A stretch of DNA of 6,363 bases, from assembly GCA_905201505.1 (NCBI GenBank), contig CAJKOJ010000086.1, positions 1 to 6,363 on the forward strand, in the 5' to 3' direction. Position 1 is the first letter of the stretch. Each line of letters starts with the position of its first letter. The notes under the pieces are model-generated. The model saw only the letters and a list, made by a program, of their open reading frames with translations, was not told the DNA's origin and ran no database searches. Below, piece by piece: positions 1 to 5,831 of this stretch. Source of the stretch: an uncultured Eubacteriales bacterium. GTDB taxonomy: Bacteria > Bacillota > Clostridia > Lachnospirales > CAG-274. The position numbers and the translations under genes are program-made.

Positions 1-30
1 TTATCATATTACCAAAATAAAGTAAATACT

Positions 31-37
31 AAGGAGG
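31..37 (+). promoter_or_regulatory. Ribosome binding site that fixes a TTG start
   Basis: AAGGAGG is an almost perfect Shine-Dalgarno sequence, with 8 bases before the TTG at 46. It is the reason for accepting the rare TTG start of the exporter gene. No clear promoter can be seen in the 30 bases upstream, so the promoter probably lies outside the window. Confidence 0.8.
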
Positions 38-45
38 AAATTTAA

Positions 46-1065
46 TTGGATTTCATAAGAAAAAATTATAAGGGAATTTTATTATGTCTTGTTATTTCAA
101 TTCCCAGCTGGTTTTTAGGTAAAACATTTGAAGTAATTGGGGGACCTGTTTTTGCAATACTTATAGGTATGATAATTACCCTTTTCTTTAAAGATAAAGG
201 TAGCTTTCAGTGCGGCATTACATTTACATCAAAAAAAATACTGCAATATGCAGTAATACTTTTAGGCTTCGGACTTAATTTAAGTACAATTGCTCAGGTT
301 GGAGTACAATCACTACCCGTTATTGTATCAACAATTACAATCTCACTTGTAATTTCTTACATACTCTGTAAGGTTATGCACATACCCTCAAAGATTTCTA
401 CACTCGTAGGTGTTGGTTCCTCAATATGCGGTGGTTCAGCCATTGCCGCTACAGCCCCTGTTATAGGTGCAGAAGATGAGGAAGTTGCACAAGCTATTTC
501 TGTTATTTTCTTATTTAATGTTATTGCAGCACTTATATTCCCAACTTTAGGTATGGTTTTAGGTTTAAATAATGCAGGTTTTGCCCTCTTTGCTGGTACA
601 GCAGTTAACGATACATCATCAGTTACTGCAACTGCGTCTGCATGGGAGGGTATGACAGGAGCTTCTGATGTACTTAATCATGCAACGATAGTTAAACTTA
701 CCAGAACTCTTGCAATTATTCCAATTACTCTTGTACTTGCTTTCATAAGAACAAGAAAGGAAAAACACAGCGGCAGCTCCGTAAACATTAAAAAGATATT
801 TCCGTTTTTTATTTTATATTTTGTACTTGCCTCTGTTATTACAACAATAGCAACAACTGTATTTGGTGTAAATAATGACTTTTTCAGTATTTTTAAAACA
901 TTGAGCAAGTTTTTCATAATTATGGCAATGTCAGCTATAGGGCTTAACACAAATATTGTAAAACTTATTAAAACAGGCGGAAAACCAATATTTATGGGAT
1001 TTTGCTGCTGGGTAGGTATTGCCTGCGTAAGTCTTTTAGTACAGCACATTCTAGGTTTATGGTAA
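46..1065 (+). CDS. YeiH-family putative sulfate exporter (UPF0324 membrane protein)
   Basis: This is a 339-residue polytopic inner-membrane protein of the YeiH/YadS (UPF0324, Cons_hypoth698) family. Members are annotated as putative sulfate exporters, but the substrate is poorly established. The sequence is strongly hydrophobic, with about nine or ten membrane segments separated by short loops. Family signatures are visible: SICGGSAIAA (126-135), AGTAVNDTSSVTA (183-195), VKLTRTL (216-222) and SAIGLNT (296-302). The length is normal for the family and the gene looks intact. The TTG start is supported by AAGGAGG 8 bases upstream. It is followed by a hairpin terminator and appears monocistronic within the window. 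YeiH genes often sit beside a LysR-type regulator, but none is visible here; it could be left of the window. Family assignment is confident; sulfate as the cargo is not. Confidence 0.9.
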   Translation: MDFIRKNYKGILLCLVISIPSWFLGKTFEVIGGPVFAILIGMIITLFFKDKGSFQCGITFTSKKILQYAVILLGFGLNLSTIAQVGVQSLPVIVSTITISLVISYILCKVMHIPSKISTLVGVGSSICGGSAIAATAPVIGAEDEEVAQAISVIFLFNVIAALIFPTLGMVLGLNNAGFALFAGTAVNDTSSVTATASAWEGMTGASDVLNHATIVKLTRTLAIIPITLVLAFIRTRKEKHSGSSVNIKKIFPFFILYFVLASVITTIATTVFGVNNDFFSIFKTLSKFFIIMAMSAIGLNTNIVKLIKTGGKPIFMGFCCWVGIACVSLLVQHILGLW

Positions 1066-1102
1066 ATTTTATAATAGTTTTATTGTATAATCCCCTATAT
1101 TT

Positions 1103-1134
1103 AAGGACTGTCAAATTACATTAAGACAGTCCTT
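1103..1134 (+). terminator. Hairpin terminator after the exporter gene
   Basis: AAGGACTGTC (1103-1112) and GACAGTCCTT (1125-1134) form a perfect 10-bp stem with a 12-base loop, 37 bases after the exporter stop. The downstream sequence is AT-rich but lacks a long unbroken T run, so termination may be moderate. The stem is symmetric, so it could also stop transcripts of the minus-strand genes arriving from the right. Confidence 0.65.
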
Positions 1135-1184
1135 TAAATATATATACCTATAAACAATTAAACATATTAAAAAACATTCTCAAA

Positions 1185-1742
1185 TCAACATATATCATAT
1201 TCAATTGCTGACCATCTTACCCATTCAGGGAAAAAAACAATATCACAAAAAGCAACTATCAATAACATAAGAGCTTCGTCATATTACCAATTATCATTGA
1301 CTATTTTATATATATTTTTTTTGCCATATCTAAGTTTATCTTTTTTTATAATCAATATGACTTTGTTTTTATCAGAAACATATATAATATAATTCTTACT
1401 ATTACTTTTAACTATACTTATTTCTAATAAATTTCCATGGATATTTATAACTAATTTATGGTTATTATATTTTTCAGAACTGCCAATTACCATTTTATTA
1501 TTATAAAGAATGTATTTAGGTATACTTGTAGGTCTATAAAATATTCTAAACAGGTTAAGTATTAGCTTTAATAGTACATTTTCTTGTCTGAAAATATATA
1601 AAATCTCCTTGCTATTACTATTAAATACACAAATTTTTCTCATTAATAGACCCATTGTATAATTAGCAGAAACCATAATGTCAGAATTTGATTTATATAT
1701 ATACCCTTTTTTTGAAAAAAACCTTTCAACTGTAATATTCAT
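1185..1742 (-). pseudogene. Candidate Rhs-cassette immunity protein, tubby/LURP-like, broken by a premature stop
   Basis: The intact reading frame from the ATG at 1742 gives 152 residues and stops at a TAA (1284-1286). The same frame then continues for 32 more residues (YDEALMLLIVAFCD, then IVFFPEW and on) to a TGA at 1185-1187. This extension is clearly protein-like and matches the equivalent C-terminal stretch YYDLLSLFIILID of the minus-strand gene at 5832-6362. I therefore read the gene as a 185-residue product cut by one nonsense change. The pattern of short beta-strand-like repeats ending in a hydrophobic helix resembles the tubby/LURP (YxjI-like) fold, a tentative call. Its start overlaps the stop of the toxin-tail fragment (TAATG), with GGAG inside the upstream gene, so translation was probably coupled. 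Being directly downstream of a toxin C-terminus suggests immunity. The 152-residue truncated product may still be made. Confidence 0.55.
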
Positions 1743-1930
1743 TAATTGCCAACTCCTATCGATATTCCTGATCCAACAACAGCAATTGTTTTAACTGTTA
1801 TTTTCTTTTTCTCAGAATCATAATTAGTTGCAATTCCAACTGAACCTACATATCCTGTACCTGTTATAATTAACTTACTATCTGTAAATGGCAAAGGAAT
1901 CTTTATTGCTGCACTACCCTCATATGATGC
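1742..1930 (-). pseudogene. Decapitated C-terminal tail of a probable Rhs polymorphic toxin
   Basis: The minus strand holds an open frame of 62 residues ending at a TAA (1742-1744), with an in-frame TGA at 1931-1933 immediately upstream and no in-frame ATG. It reads ASYEGSAAIKIPLP at its start, then a glycine-rich stretch (IITGTGYVGSVGIA) and ends VVGSGISIGVGN. With no start codon and no N-terminal part, it can only be the end of a longer protein. It sits directly before, and overlaps by one base, the candidate immunity gene, which is the usual order for toxin tip and immunity protein. An Rhs core fragment in the same orientation lies 3.5 kb upstream, so I infer that this is the remnant of that toxin's variable C-terminal domain. 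I do not recognise the toxin family. Confidence 0.5.
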
Positions 1931-2003
1931 TCATGTGCGGTAAAGTAACACAAGGATTTGATAGACATCTTCCCCTATTCCGTAGAAAATATTGTTCAAT
2001 CAC

Positions 2004-2032
2004 TTGACAAGTAAACGACAGTTCACTATACT
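2004..2032 (+). promoter_or_regulatory. Strong sigma-A promoter of the tetR-rsgA operon
   Basis: A consensus -35 box TTGACA (2004-2009) and a -10 box TATACT (2027-2032) are separated by exactly 17 bases. Transcription should start near 2039-2041, about 27-29 bases before the tetR start. The whole spacer is filled by one operator arm and the start site by the other, so the promoter should be strongly repressible. Confidence 0.88.
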
Positions 2033-2055
2033 ATATAAGTGAACTGTCGTTTACT
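2010..2055. promoter_or_regulatory. Paired palindromic operators for the TetR repressor
   Basis: AGTAAACGACAGTTCACT (2010-2027) is repeated as its exact reverse complement at 2038-2055, an 18-bp perfect inverted repeat around a 10-base centre. Each arm is itself an imperfect palindrome: AGTAAAC, four bases, GTTCACT, matching at 6 of 7 positions. Each arm therefore has the size and symmetry of one TetR-dimer site. One site fills the -35/-10 spacer and the other covers the predicted transcript start. This layout suggests tight autorepression by the adjacent TetR protein. The arms could also fold as an RNA or cruciform hairpin, but the transcript would contain only the right arm. Confidence 0.8.
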
Positions 2056-2067
2056 AATTGGAGGTTT

Positions 2068-2691
2068 ATGATGACGAATACGAAGGAAAAAATATTAGTG
2101 GTTGCTTTGCGGCTATTTGCAGTCAATGGGTACGAGGCGGTATCTGTAAGCCAAATTGCCGGAGAATTAGGTATAACAAAAGGCGCATTATATAAGCATT
2201 ATAAAAACAAGAGAGATATTTTTAATTGTGTATTTGAATATGTTTGCGAACTGGATATAGAACGCTCTCAAAAAAACAGTGTTCCAGAAAAGGATTATTC
2301 AGAAATGCCGGAAGCTTTTTCTAATGTATCGACAAAAAGTTTAGGAGATTATATGAAAGCACAATTCCGCTATTGGAGTGAAGATGAAATTGCTTGTAAT
2401 TTCCGTAAAATGCTTACTCTGGAACAATACAAATCCCCAGAAATGAGTGCTTTATACCAAAAAGTTCTTGTCAGCGGACCTTTGGATTATATCGAAAATC
2501 TACTTTGTGAAATATCAAAGAAACAAAAAAAACTGTTGCCATCTCCCCATGCGTTAGCAATCGAGTTTTACTCTCCCTTTTATCTGCTGCTCAGTATGTC
2601 AGATGGAGCAGATTGTAAAGAAAAAAAAGAGGAAATCGCCCAAAGCTATGTGCATTATATTGACGATTTCTTCCGAAAATATTTTTTGTAA
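2068..2691 (+). CDS. TetR/AcrR-family transcriptional repressor
   Basis: A 207-residue one-domain-plus-ligand-pocket regulator. The N-terminal DNA-binding domain is typical: a helix ending in ALRLFAVNGYEAVSV (13-27), then the helix-turn-helix SQIAGELGITKGALYKHYKNK (about 28-48). The remainder is a helical ligand-binding and dimerisation domain that I cannot assign to a subfamily, so the inducer is unknown. GGAGG (2060-2064) lies only 3 bases before the first ATG but 6 bases before a second in-frame ATG at 2071, so the second may be the true start. The gene is first in the operon, 26 bases before rsgA, and directly follows a promoter wrapped in two palindromic sites. Autoregulation, and control of the downstream genes, is therefore likely. 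It looks intact. Confidence 0.9.
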   Translation: MMTNTKEKILVVALRLFAVNGYEAVSVSQIAGELGITKGALYKHYKNKRDIFNCVFEYVCELDIERSQKNSVPEKDYSEMPEAFSNVSTKSLGDYMKAQFRYWSEDEIACNFRKMLTLEQYKSPEMSALYQKVLVSGPLDYIENLLCEISKKQKKLLPSPHALAIEFYSPFYLLLSMSDGADCKEKKEEIAQSYVHYIDDFFRKYFL

Positions 2692-2717
2692 AAACTTACA
2701 GCAGAAAGGAAATTATA

Positions 2718-3779
2718 GTGGAAAATTTTATTAACCTAAAAAAATACGGATTCTCCGAAGTATTTTCAAACGAAATCGCACAAGATAATCAATTAGAAGC
2801 AGCTCGTGTTCTTTCACAAGAGAAAGGTTTTTATCGAGTCATAACGGGCAAAGGAGAGAAATTGGCAGAAATATCTGGAAAATTCCGATTTCAAACCGTA
2901 GTTTCTTCGGAATATCCTGCCGTTGGTGACTTTGTATTGGTAAATTGGAATGAGTTTGGCAACAGTGCAATCATTGAATCGCTGTTGCCGCGGAAAAGTG
3001 CTTTTATCAGAAAAGCGGTTGGGAAACCACAGCAGGAGCAAGTTGTTGCGGCAAACATTGATATTGTATTTTTGTGCATGGCACTAAACAATGATTTTAA
3101 CCTTAGACGGTTGGAACGATATATTTCTATTGCATGGGACAGCGGTGCTATGCCAGTTGTTGTATTGACAAAATCGGATTTGTGTGATGATTTGGAAAAC
3201 AAACTTTCAGAAGTATCTTCGGTTGCTTTTGGTATGGATATTCTGGTTACGACCTCAACGGGAGAAAATGGACACAAGGAACTTCTACCGTTTATTTCGG
3301 AGGGAAAAACGATTGCATTCATTGGTTCTTCCGGTGTGGGGAAATCCACCCTCATCAATCGCCTATTGGGTAAAGAACACCTAAAAACAAATGGGCTTCG
3401 CAATGACGATAAAGGCAGACACACCACTACCCGCAGAGAATTGTTCCTCCTTCCTTCGGGCGGTATGGTAATCGACACTCCGGGTATGCGTGAATTTGGA
3501 ATGTGGGATAACGATACAGGAATTGAAAGAACCTTTACGGATATCGAAGAACTTGCTGCTCAGTGTAAATTCCGCAACTGTACTCACACAAACGAGCCGG
3601 GTTGCACCATACAAAAAGCACTGATAACGGGAGAATTGCAGATTGACCGCTGGCAATCTTATCAGAAGCTAAAAGCTGAAAATGATTATGTTGAAGATAA
3701 GGAAAGCTACATGATTGCCAAAGGAAAACGGGAAAAAGAAATTGCAAAGCTGATTAAGAAAATACCAATCAAACGATAA
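2718..3779 (+). CDS. rsgA: RsgA-family circularly permuted GTPase (accessory copy)
   Basis: A 353-residue member of the RsgA/YjeQ/YloQ family, GTPases that bind the 30S ribosomal subunit and act late in its maturation. Domains in order: an OB-fold-like region (about 35-100), the permuted GTPase with G4 TKSD (151-154) ahead of G1 GSSGVGKST (203-211), a GRHTTT switch segment (233-238) and G3 DTPG (253-256), then a zinc knuckle with C283, C288, H290 and C296 in the family spacing. All key residues are present and the length is normal, so it should be active. It starts at GTG, with AAAGGA seven bases upstream. The housekeeping rsgA is usually beside genes for a PP2C phosphatase and Ser/Thr kinase; here it follows a TetR gene in a transferred block, suggesting an inducible extra copy. 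Whether the chromosome has another copy cannot be seen. Confidence 0.92.
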   Translation: MENFINLKKYGFSEVFSNEIAQDNQLEAARVLSQEKGFYRVITGKGEKLAEISGKFRFQTVVSSEYPAVGDFVLVNWNEFGNSAIIESLLPRKSAFIRKAVGKPQQEQVVAANIDIVFLCMALNNDFNLRRLERYISIAWDSGAMPVVVLTKSDLCDDLENKLSEVSSVAFGMDILVTTSTGENGHKELLPFISEGKTIAFIGSSGVGKSTLINRLLGKEHLKTNGLRNDDKGRHTTTRRELFLLPSGGMVIDTPGMREFGMWDNDTGIERTFTDIEELAAQCKFRNCTHTNEPGCTIQKALITGELQIDRWQSYQKLKAENDYVEDKESYMIAKGKREKEIAKLIKKIPIKR

Positions 3780-3796
3780 CAGAATGGAGAATATTT

Positions 3797-4444
3797 ATGG
3801 AGCAGAAAGTTATTATCAGAAAAGAAGAACAAAAAGACTGGGCAGTTGTGGAGAAAATCACAAGACAAGCCTTCTATAATCTTTATGTGCCGGGGTGTGT
3901 GGAGCATTATTTGGTTCATATCATGCGGGAACATGAAGATTTTATTCCAGAGTTAGATTTTGTTTTGGAATTGAACGGTCATGTGATTGGAAATATCATG
4001 TACACAAAAGCGAAATTGATTAACGAAAATGGAGTTGAAAAAGATATTTTGACATTCGGTCCGGTTAGTATTCTCCCAACTTATCAGAGAATGGGCTATG
4101 GGAAAATGATTATGGAGCATTCCTTTCAAGCAGCAATGCAGTTAGGGTATGACACTATTGTTATCTTTGGAAGTCCCAGCAACTATGTCAGTCGTGGATT
4201 CAAAAGCTGTAAAAAATATAATGTTTGTATTGAAAATGGGAAATACCCTGCCGCAATGATGGTAAAGGAACTACGTCCCCATGTACTGGACGGTCATAAG
4301 TGGATTTATCATGATAGTCCTGTTATGGCAATTAGCGAAGAAGAAGCGGAACGCTATGACGCTGTACTGGAACCGTTGGAAAAGAAGTATCTTCCAAGCC
4401 AAGATGAATTTTATATTATGAGTCATTCTTTCGTGGAGGAATAG
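3797..4444 (+). CDS. GNAT-family N-acetyltransferase
   Basis: A 215-residue cytoplasmic acetyltransferase of the GCN5-related superfamily, closest by eye to the YhbS-like group (COG3153). The acetyl-CoA binding core is clear: strand LTFGPVSILP (85-94) followed by the pyrophosphate loop QRMGYG (97-102) and helix KMIMEHSFQAA. A following strand TIVIFGSP (120-127) and YVSRGF (130-135) fit the usual N/YxxxGF end of the fold. The C-terminal 55 residues extend beyond the minimal domain. The acceptor substrate cannot be deduced. It lies 17 bases after rsgA, with GGAGA (3786-3790) six bases before the ATG, so it belongs to the same transcript. It appears intact. Acetylation of a drug or of a protein are both possible. 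Confidence 0.87.
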   Translation: MEQKVIIRKEEQKDWAVVEKITRQAFYNLYVPGCVEHYLVHIMREHEDFIPELDFVLELNGHVIGNIMYTKAKLINENGVEKDILTFGPVSILPTYQRMGYGKMIMEHSFQAAMQLGYDTIVIFGSPSNYVSRGFKSCKKYNVCIENGKYPAAMMVKELRPHVLDGHKWIYHDSPVMAISEEEAERYDAVLEPLEKKYLPSQDEFYIMSHSFVEE

Positions 4445-4452
4445 TAAACAAT

Positions 4453-5252
4453 ATGGCGAATAACGAAATAACTGTAAGACGGAACTATGAGGACGGAAAA
4501 GAAGAATATCGTTCATCTGAATCGAGATATAACAATCTAGAATTTTACTATACAGAAAAACATATTTCAGAATATATAGGGCCTTCTTCCTCTGTAATAG
4601 AACTGGGGTGTGGAACAGGTTATTATGCCATGCGTTTCTCAAAAAAATGCAAAGAATATATAGGCATAGACATAACACCGGAAAACATTGAAATCCTGAA
4701 CAGAAAAATATTTGAATTTGGGTTAAAAAATGTGATAGGAAAAGTCGGGGACGCTACAAAATTAGAGAATATCCCCAATCAGTGCTTTGATGTTGTTTTG
4801 TGTTTGGGGCCTCTGTATCATTTATCACCTAATGAAAGAGAACTTGTGTTTGCAGAGTGTAAACGAATATGTAAAAATGGCGGGATTGCTGTATTTGCTT
4901 ACATCAATAAAATAGGAGTTTATACTGGAGCGTGTGTGATGATGACCTTCGGCAGAATTACCCAAACGAAAAAGCAAATGAGTCGGTTTTGAAGGCAAGT
5001 ACAGATGATTTAAGACCGGATTTATTTTTCTTTACAATGCCGGAAGAAATAGAAGCAGTCGCTGAAAAATATGGCTTTTCTAAAATTAAAAATTTAGGAA
5101 CAGATTTCTTTATGACTGCGAGTATTGTAGACGCTATGAATGATGTAAAATTTGAACTGCTGAAACCACTTCTTGATGAAATGACTTCTTATGCCCCTTG
5201 TACTGGTATGAGTAATCATGCTGTATTGGTATGTAGAAAATCAGAAGAATAG
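4453..5252 (+). pseudogene. Class I SAM-dependent methyltransferase, frameshifted
   Basis: The first frame (4453-4992) encodes a Rossmann-fold methyltransferase with motif I VIELGCGTGYYA (48-59), the acidic strand end GID (71-73), GDATKL (99-104) and CFDVVLCLGPLYHL (111-124). At about residue 161 this frame turns into nonsense-like sequence and stops at 4992. The natural continuation lies in another frame, from about 4936 to 5252: DDLRQNYPNEKANESVL, then MPEEIEAVAEKYGF and MSNHAVLVCRK. Joined, they make about 265 residues, a normal length. The break lies at GTGTGTGATGATGA (4932-4945), consistent with one lost base or a two-base gain in the GT run. The ATG is 8 bases after the GNAT stop, with GGAGG (4435-4439) rather far upstream (13 bases). 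The truncated product keeps the SAM-binding core but loses its C-terminal part. The substrate is unknown. Confidence 0.8.
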
Positions 5253-5396
5253 CAGGAACATATTCAGTACACGCACAATGCCTTTTGCAAGATTGTCATT
5301 CGTCATGCGGCGATTGATATGGCGTTGCGGCTGCGGAAACGGTGGGACAAGGAAATCTCCCTTGGCTACTTGATGTATGAGAAGTTTGTTCCATTT
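5253..5396 (+). pseudogene. Fragment of a conjugative-transposon sigma/HTH protein
   Basis: Immediately after the methyltransferase stop, the same frame reads QYTHNAFCKIVIRHAAID, then LRLRKRWDKEISLGYL and MYEKFVPF. This is the N-terminal pattern of the small sigma-70-like or HTH regulators found in Tn1549/Tn916-type integrative conjugative elements, recognised from memory of the family. There is no start codon: the frame begins at the preceding TAG. The typical continuation and the whole C-terminal HTH are missing. Its base composition is richer in G and C than its neighbours. It is a scrap without function, but a marker of where the surrounding block came from. Confidence 0.55.
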
Positions 5397-5414
5397 ATTA
5401 TTTGCCCCTCTTTT

Positions 5415-5803
5415 TTAGACGGTATTTTCCCCAAATAATCCATTTTTATCTCTAAATATCAGAGGATTATTGTAACAATAACTATACCAATTACTGCCGT
5501 CTTTTATCGGATCCTCACTTATAAACCTACCTGTACCAGGATTATAATACCTTGCTCTCATATAGTAGTTCCCTGTCTCCCAGTCCTCAACTGGTCGCAG
5601 TATCCCCACTTCTCATTCTCATTTAGATTATCAGTATCATCAAAATATTTTGTTGTACCAAAAGCATTATAGAAATACCAATGGTAAGGATCTTCTGAAC
5701 TCCCGCCATATGTCTCAGCTACATTTCCATGTGCATCATGCATATAATAAATATCAGAACTGTCGTATATAAACCAACATTTCCATCTTTCAAAATTATC
5801 AAA
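5415..5803 (-). pseudogene. Rhs repeat-associated core, C-terminal part, frameshifted and truncated
   Basis: Reading leftwards, one frame gives WFIYDSSDIYYMHDAHGNV, then YFYNAFGTTKYFDD and KWGYCDQ. Around 5588-5592 the Rhs sequence moves to another frame and continues EDWETGNYYMRARYYNPGTG, RFISEDPIKDG, NNPLIFRDKNGLF and stops at a TAA (5415-5417). One extra T in the GTT of CCAGTTGAGG (5585-5594) would restore YCDQFEDWETG, so a single-base loss is the simplest explanation. These are hallmark Rhs/YD-shell motifs. The segment ends a few residues after the DxxGL signature where the variable toxin tip normally begins. No start codon or N-terminal shell precedes it, as in orphan Rhs modules. The likely matching toxin end is at 1742-1930, on the other side of the inserted block. 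Confidence 0.85.
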
Positions 5804-5831
5804 TCAAATTTTTATTTGTGTTACTCTATAT

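Larger units (their letters stand above)
1934..5414 (+). mobile_element. Inserted block of integrative-element origin interrupting the Rhs cassette (approximate ends)
   Basis: Everything between the toxin tail (ending 1930) and the Rhs core (beginning 5415) runs on the opposite strand to the Rhs locus and is visibly less AT-rich than its flanks. Its right end carries a fragment of a sigma/HTH protein of the kind found in Tn916/Tn1549-type conjugative transposons. The block holds a TetR-controlled operon but no transposase, integrase or relaxase. I found no obvious terminal inverted repeats or target-site duplication, so it may be a remnant of a larger element or the product of recombination rather than a self-moving unit. 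Ends are placed where homology to flanking genes stops and may be off by tens of bases. Confidence 0.4.

Noticed and set aside
678..1049. A 123-residue minus-strand open frame inside the exporter gene
   Set aside because: It is antisense to conserved YeiH sequence; its hydrophobicity is a by-product of the complementary strand.
1931..1945. GTGCG near the left junction as the 5' end of a group II intron
   Set aside because: Only the five-base motif fits; no domain V hairpin, intron-encoded reverse transcriptase or matching 3' end is present.
1743..2067. CRISPR array, tRNA or riboswitch in the gene-poor stretch before tetR
   Set aside because: There are no spaced repeats, no cloverleaf and no recognisable aptamer; the palindromes there are explained as repressor operators.
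2814..3747. Several long antisense open frames inside rsgA
   Set aside because: They mirror the codon structure of rsgA on the other strand, lack ribosome binding sites and show no recognisable protein features.
4271..4678. A 135-residue minus-strand frame across the GNAT/methyltransferase boundary
   Set aside because: It overlaps two well-supported plus-strand genes and has no family features or start signal.
1944..5823. A shared AGTAACACAA at the left junction (plus strand) and upstream of the Rhs core (minus strand), as a possible inverted terminal repeat
   Set aside because: A 10-base match is expected by chance many times in 6 kb of AT-rich DNA, and the right copy lies inside the Rhs locus rather than at the block's edge.
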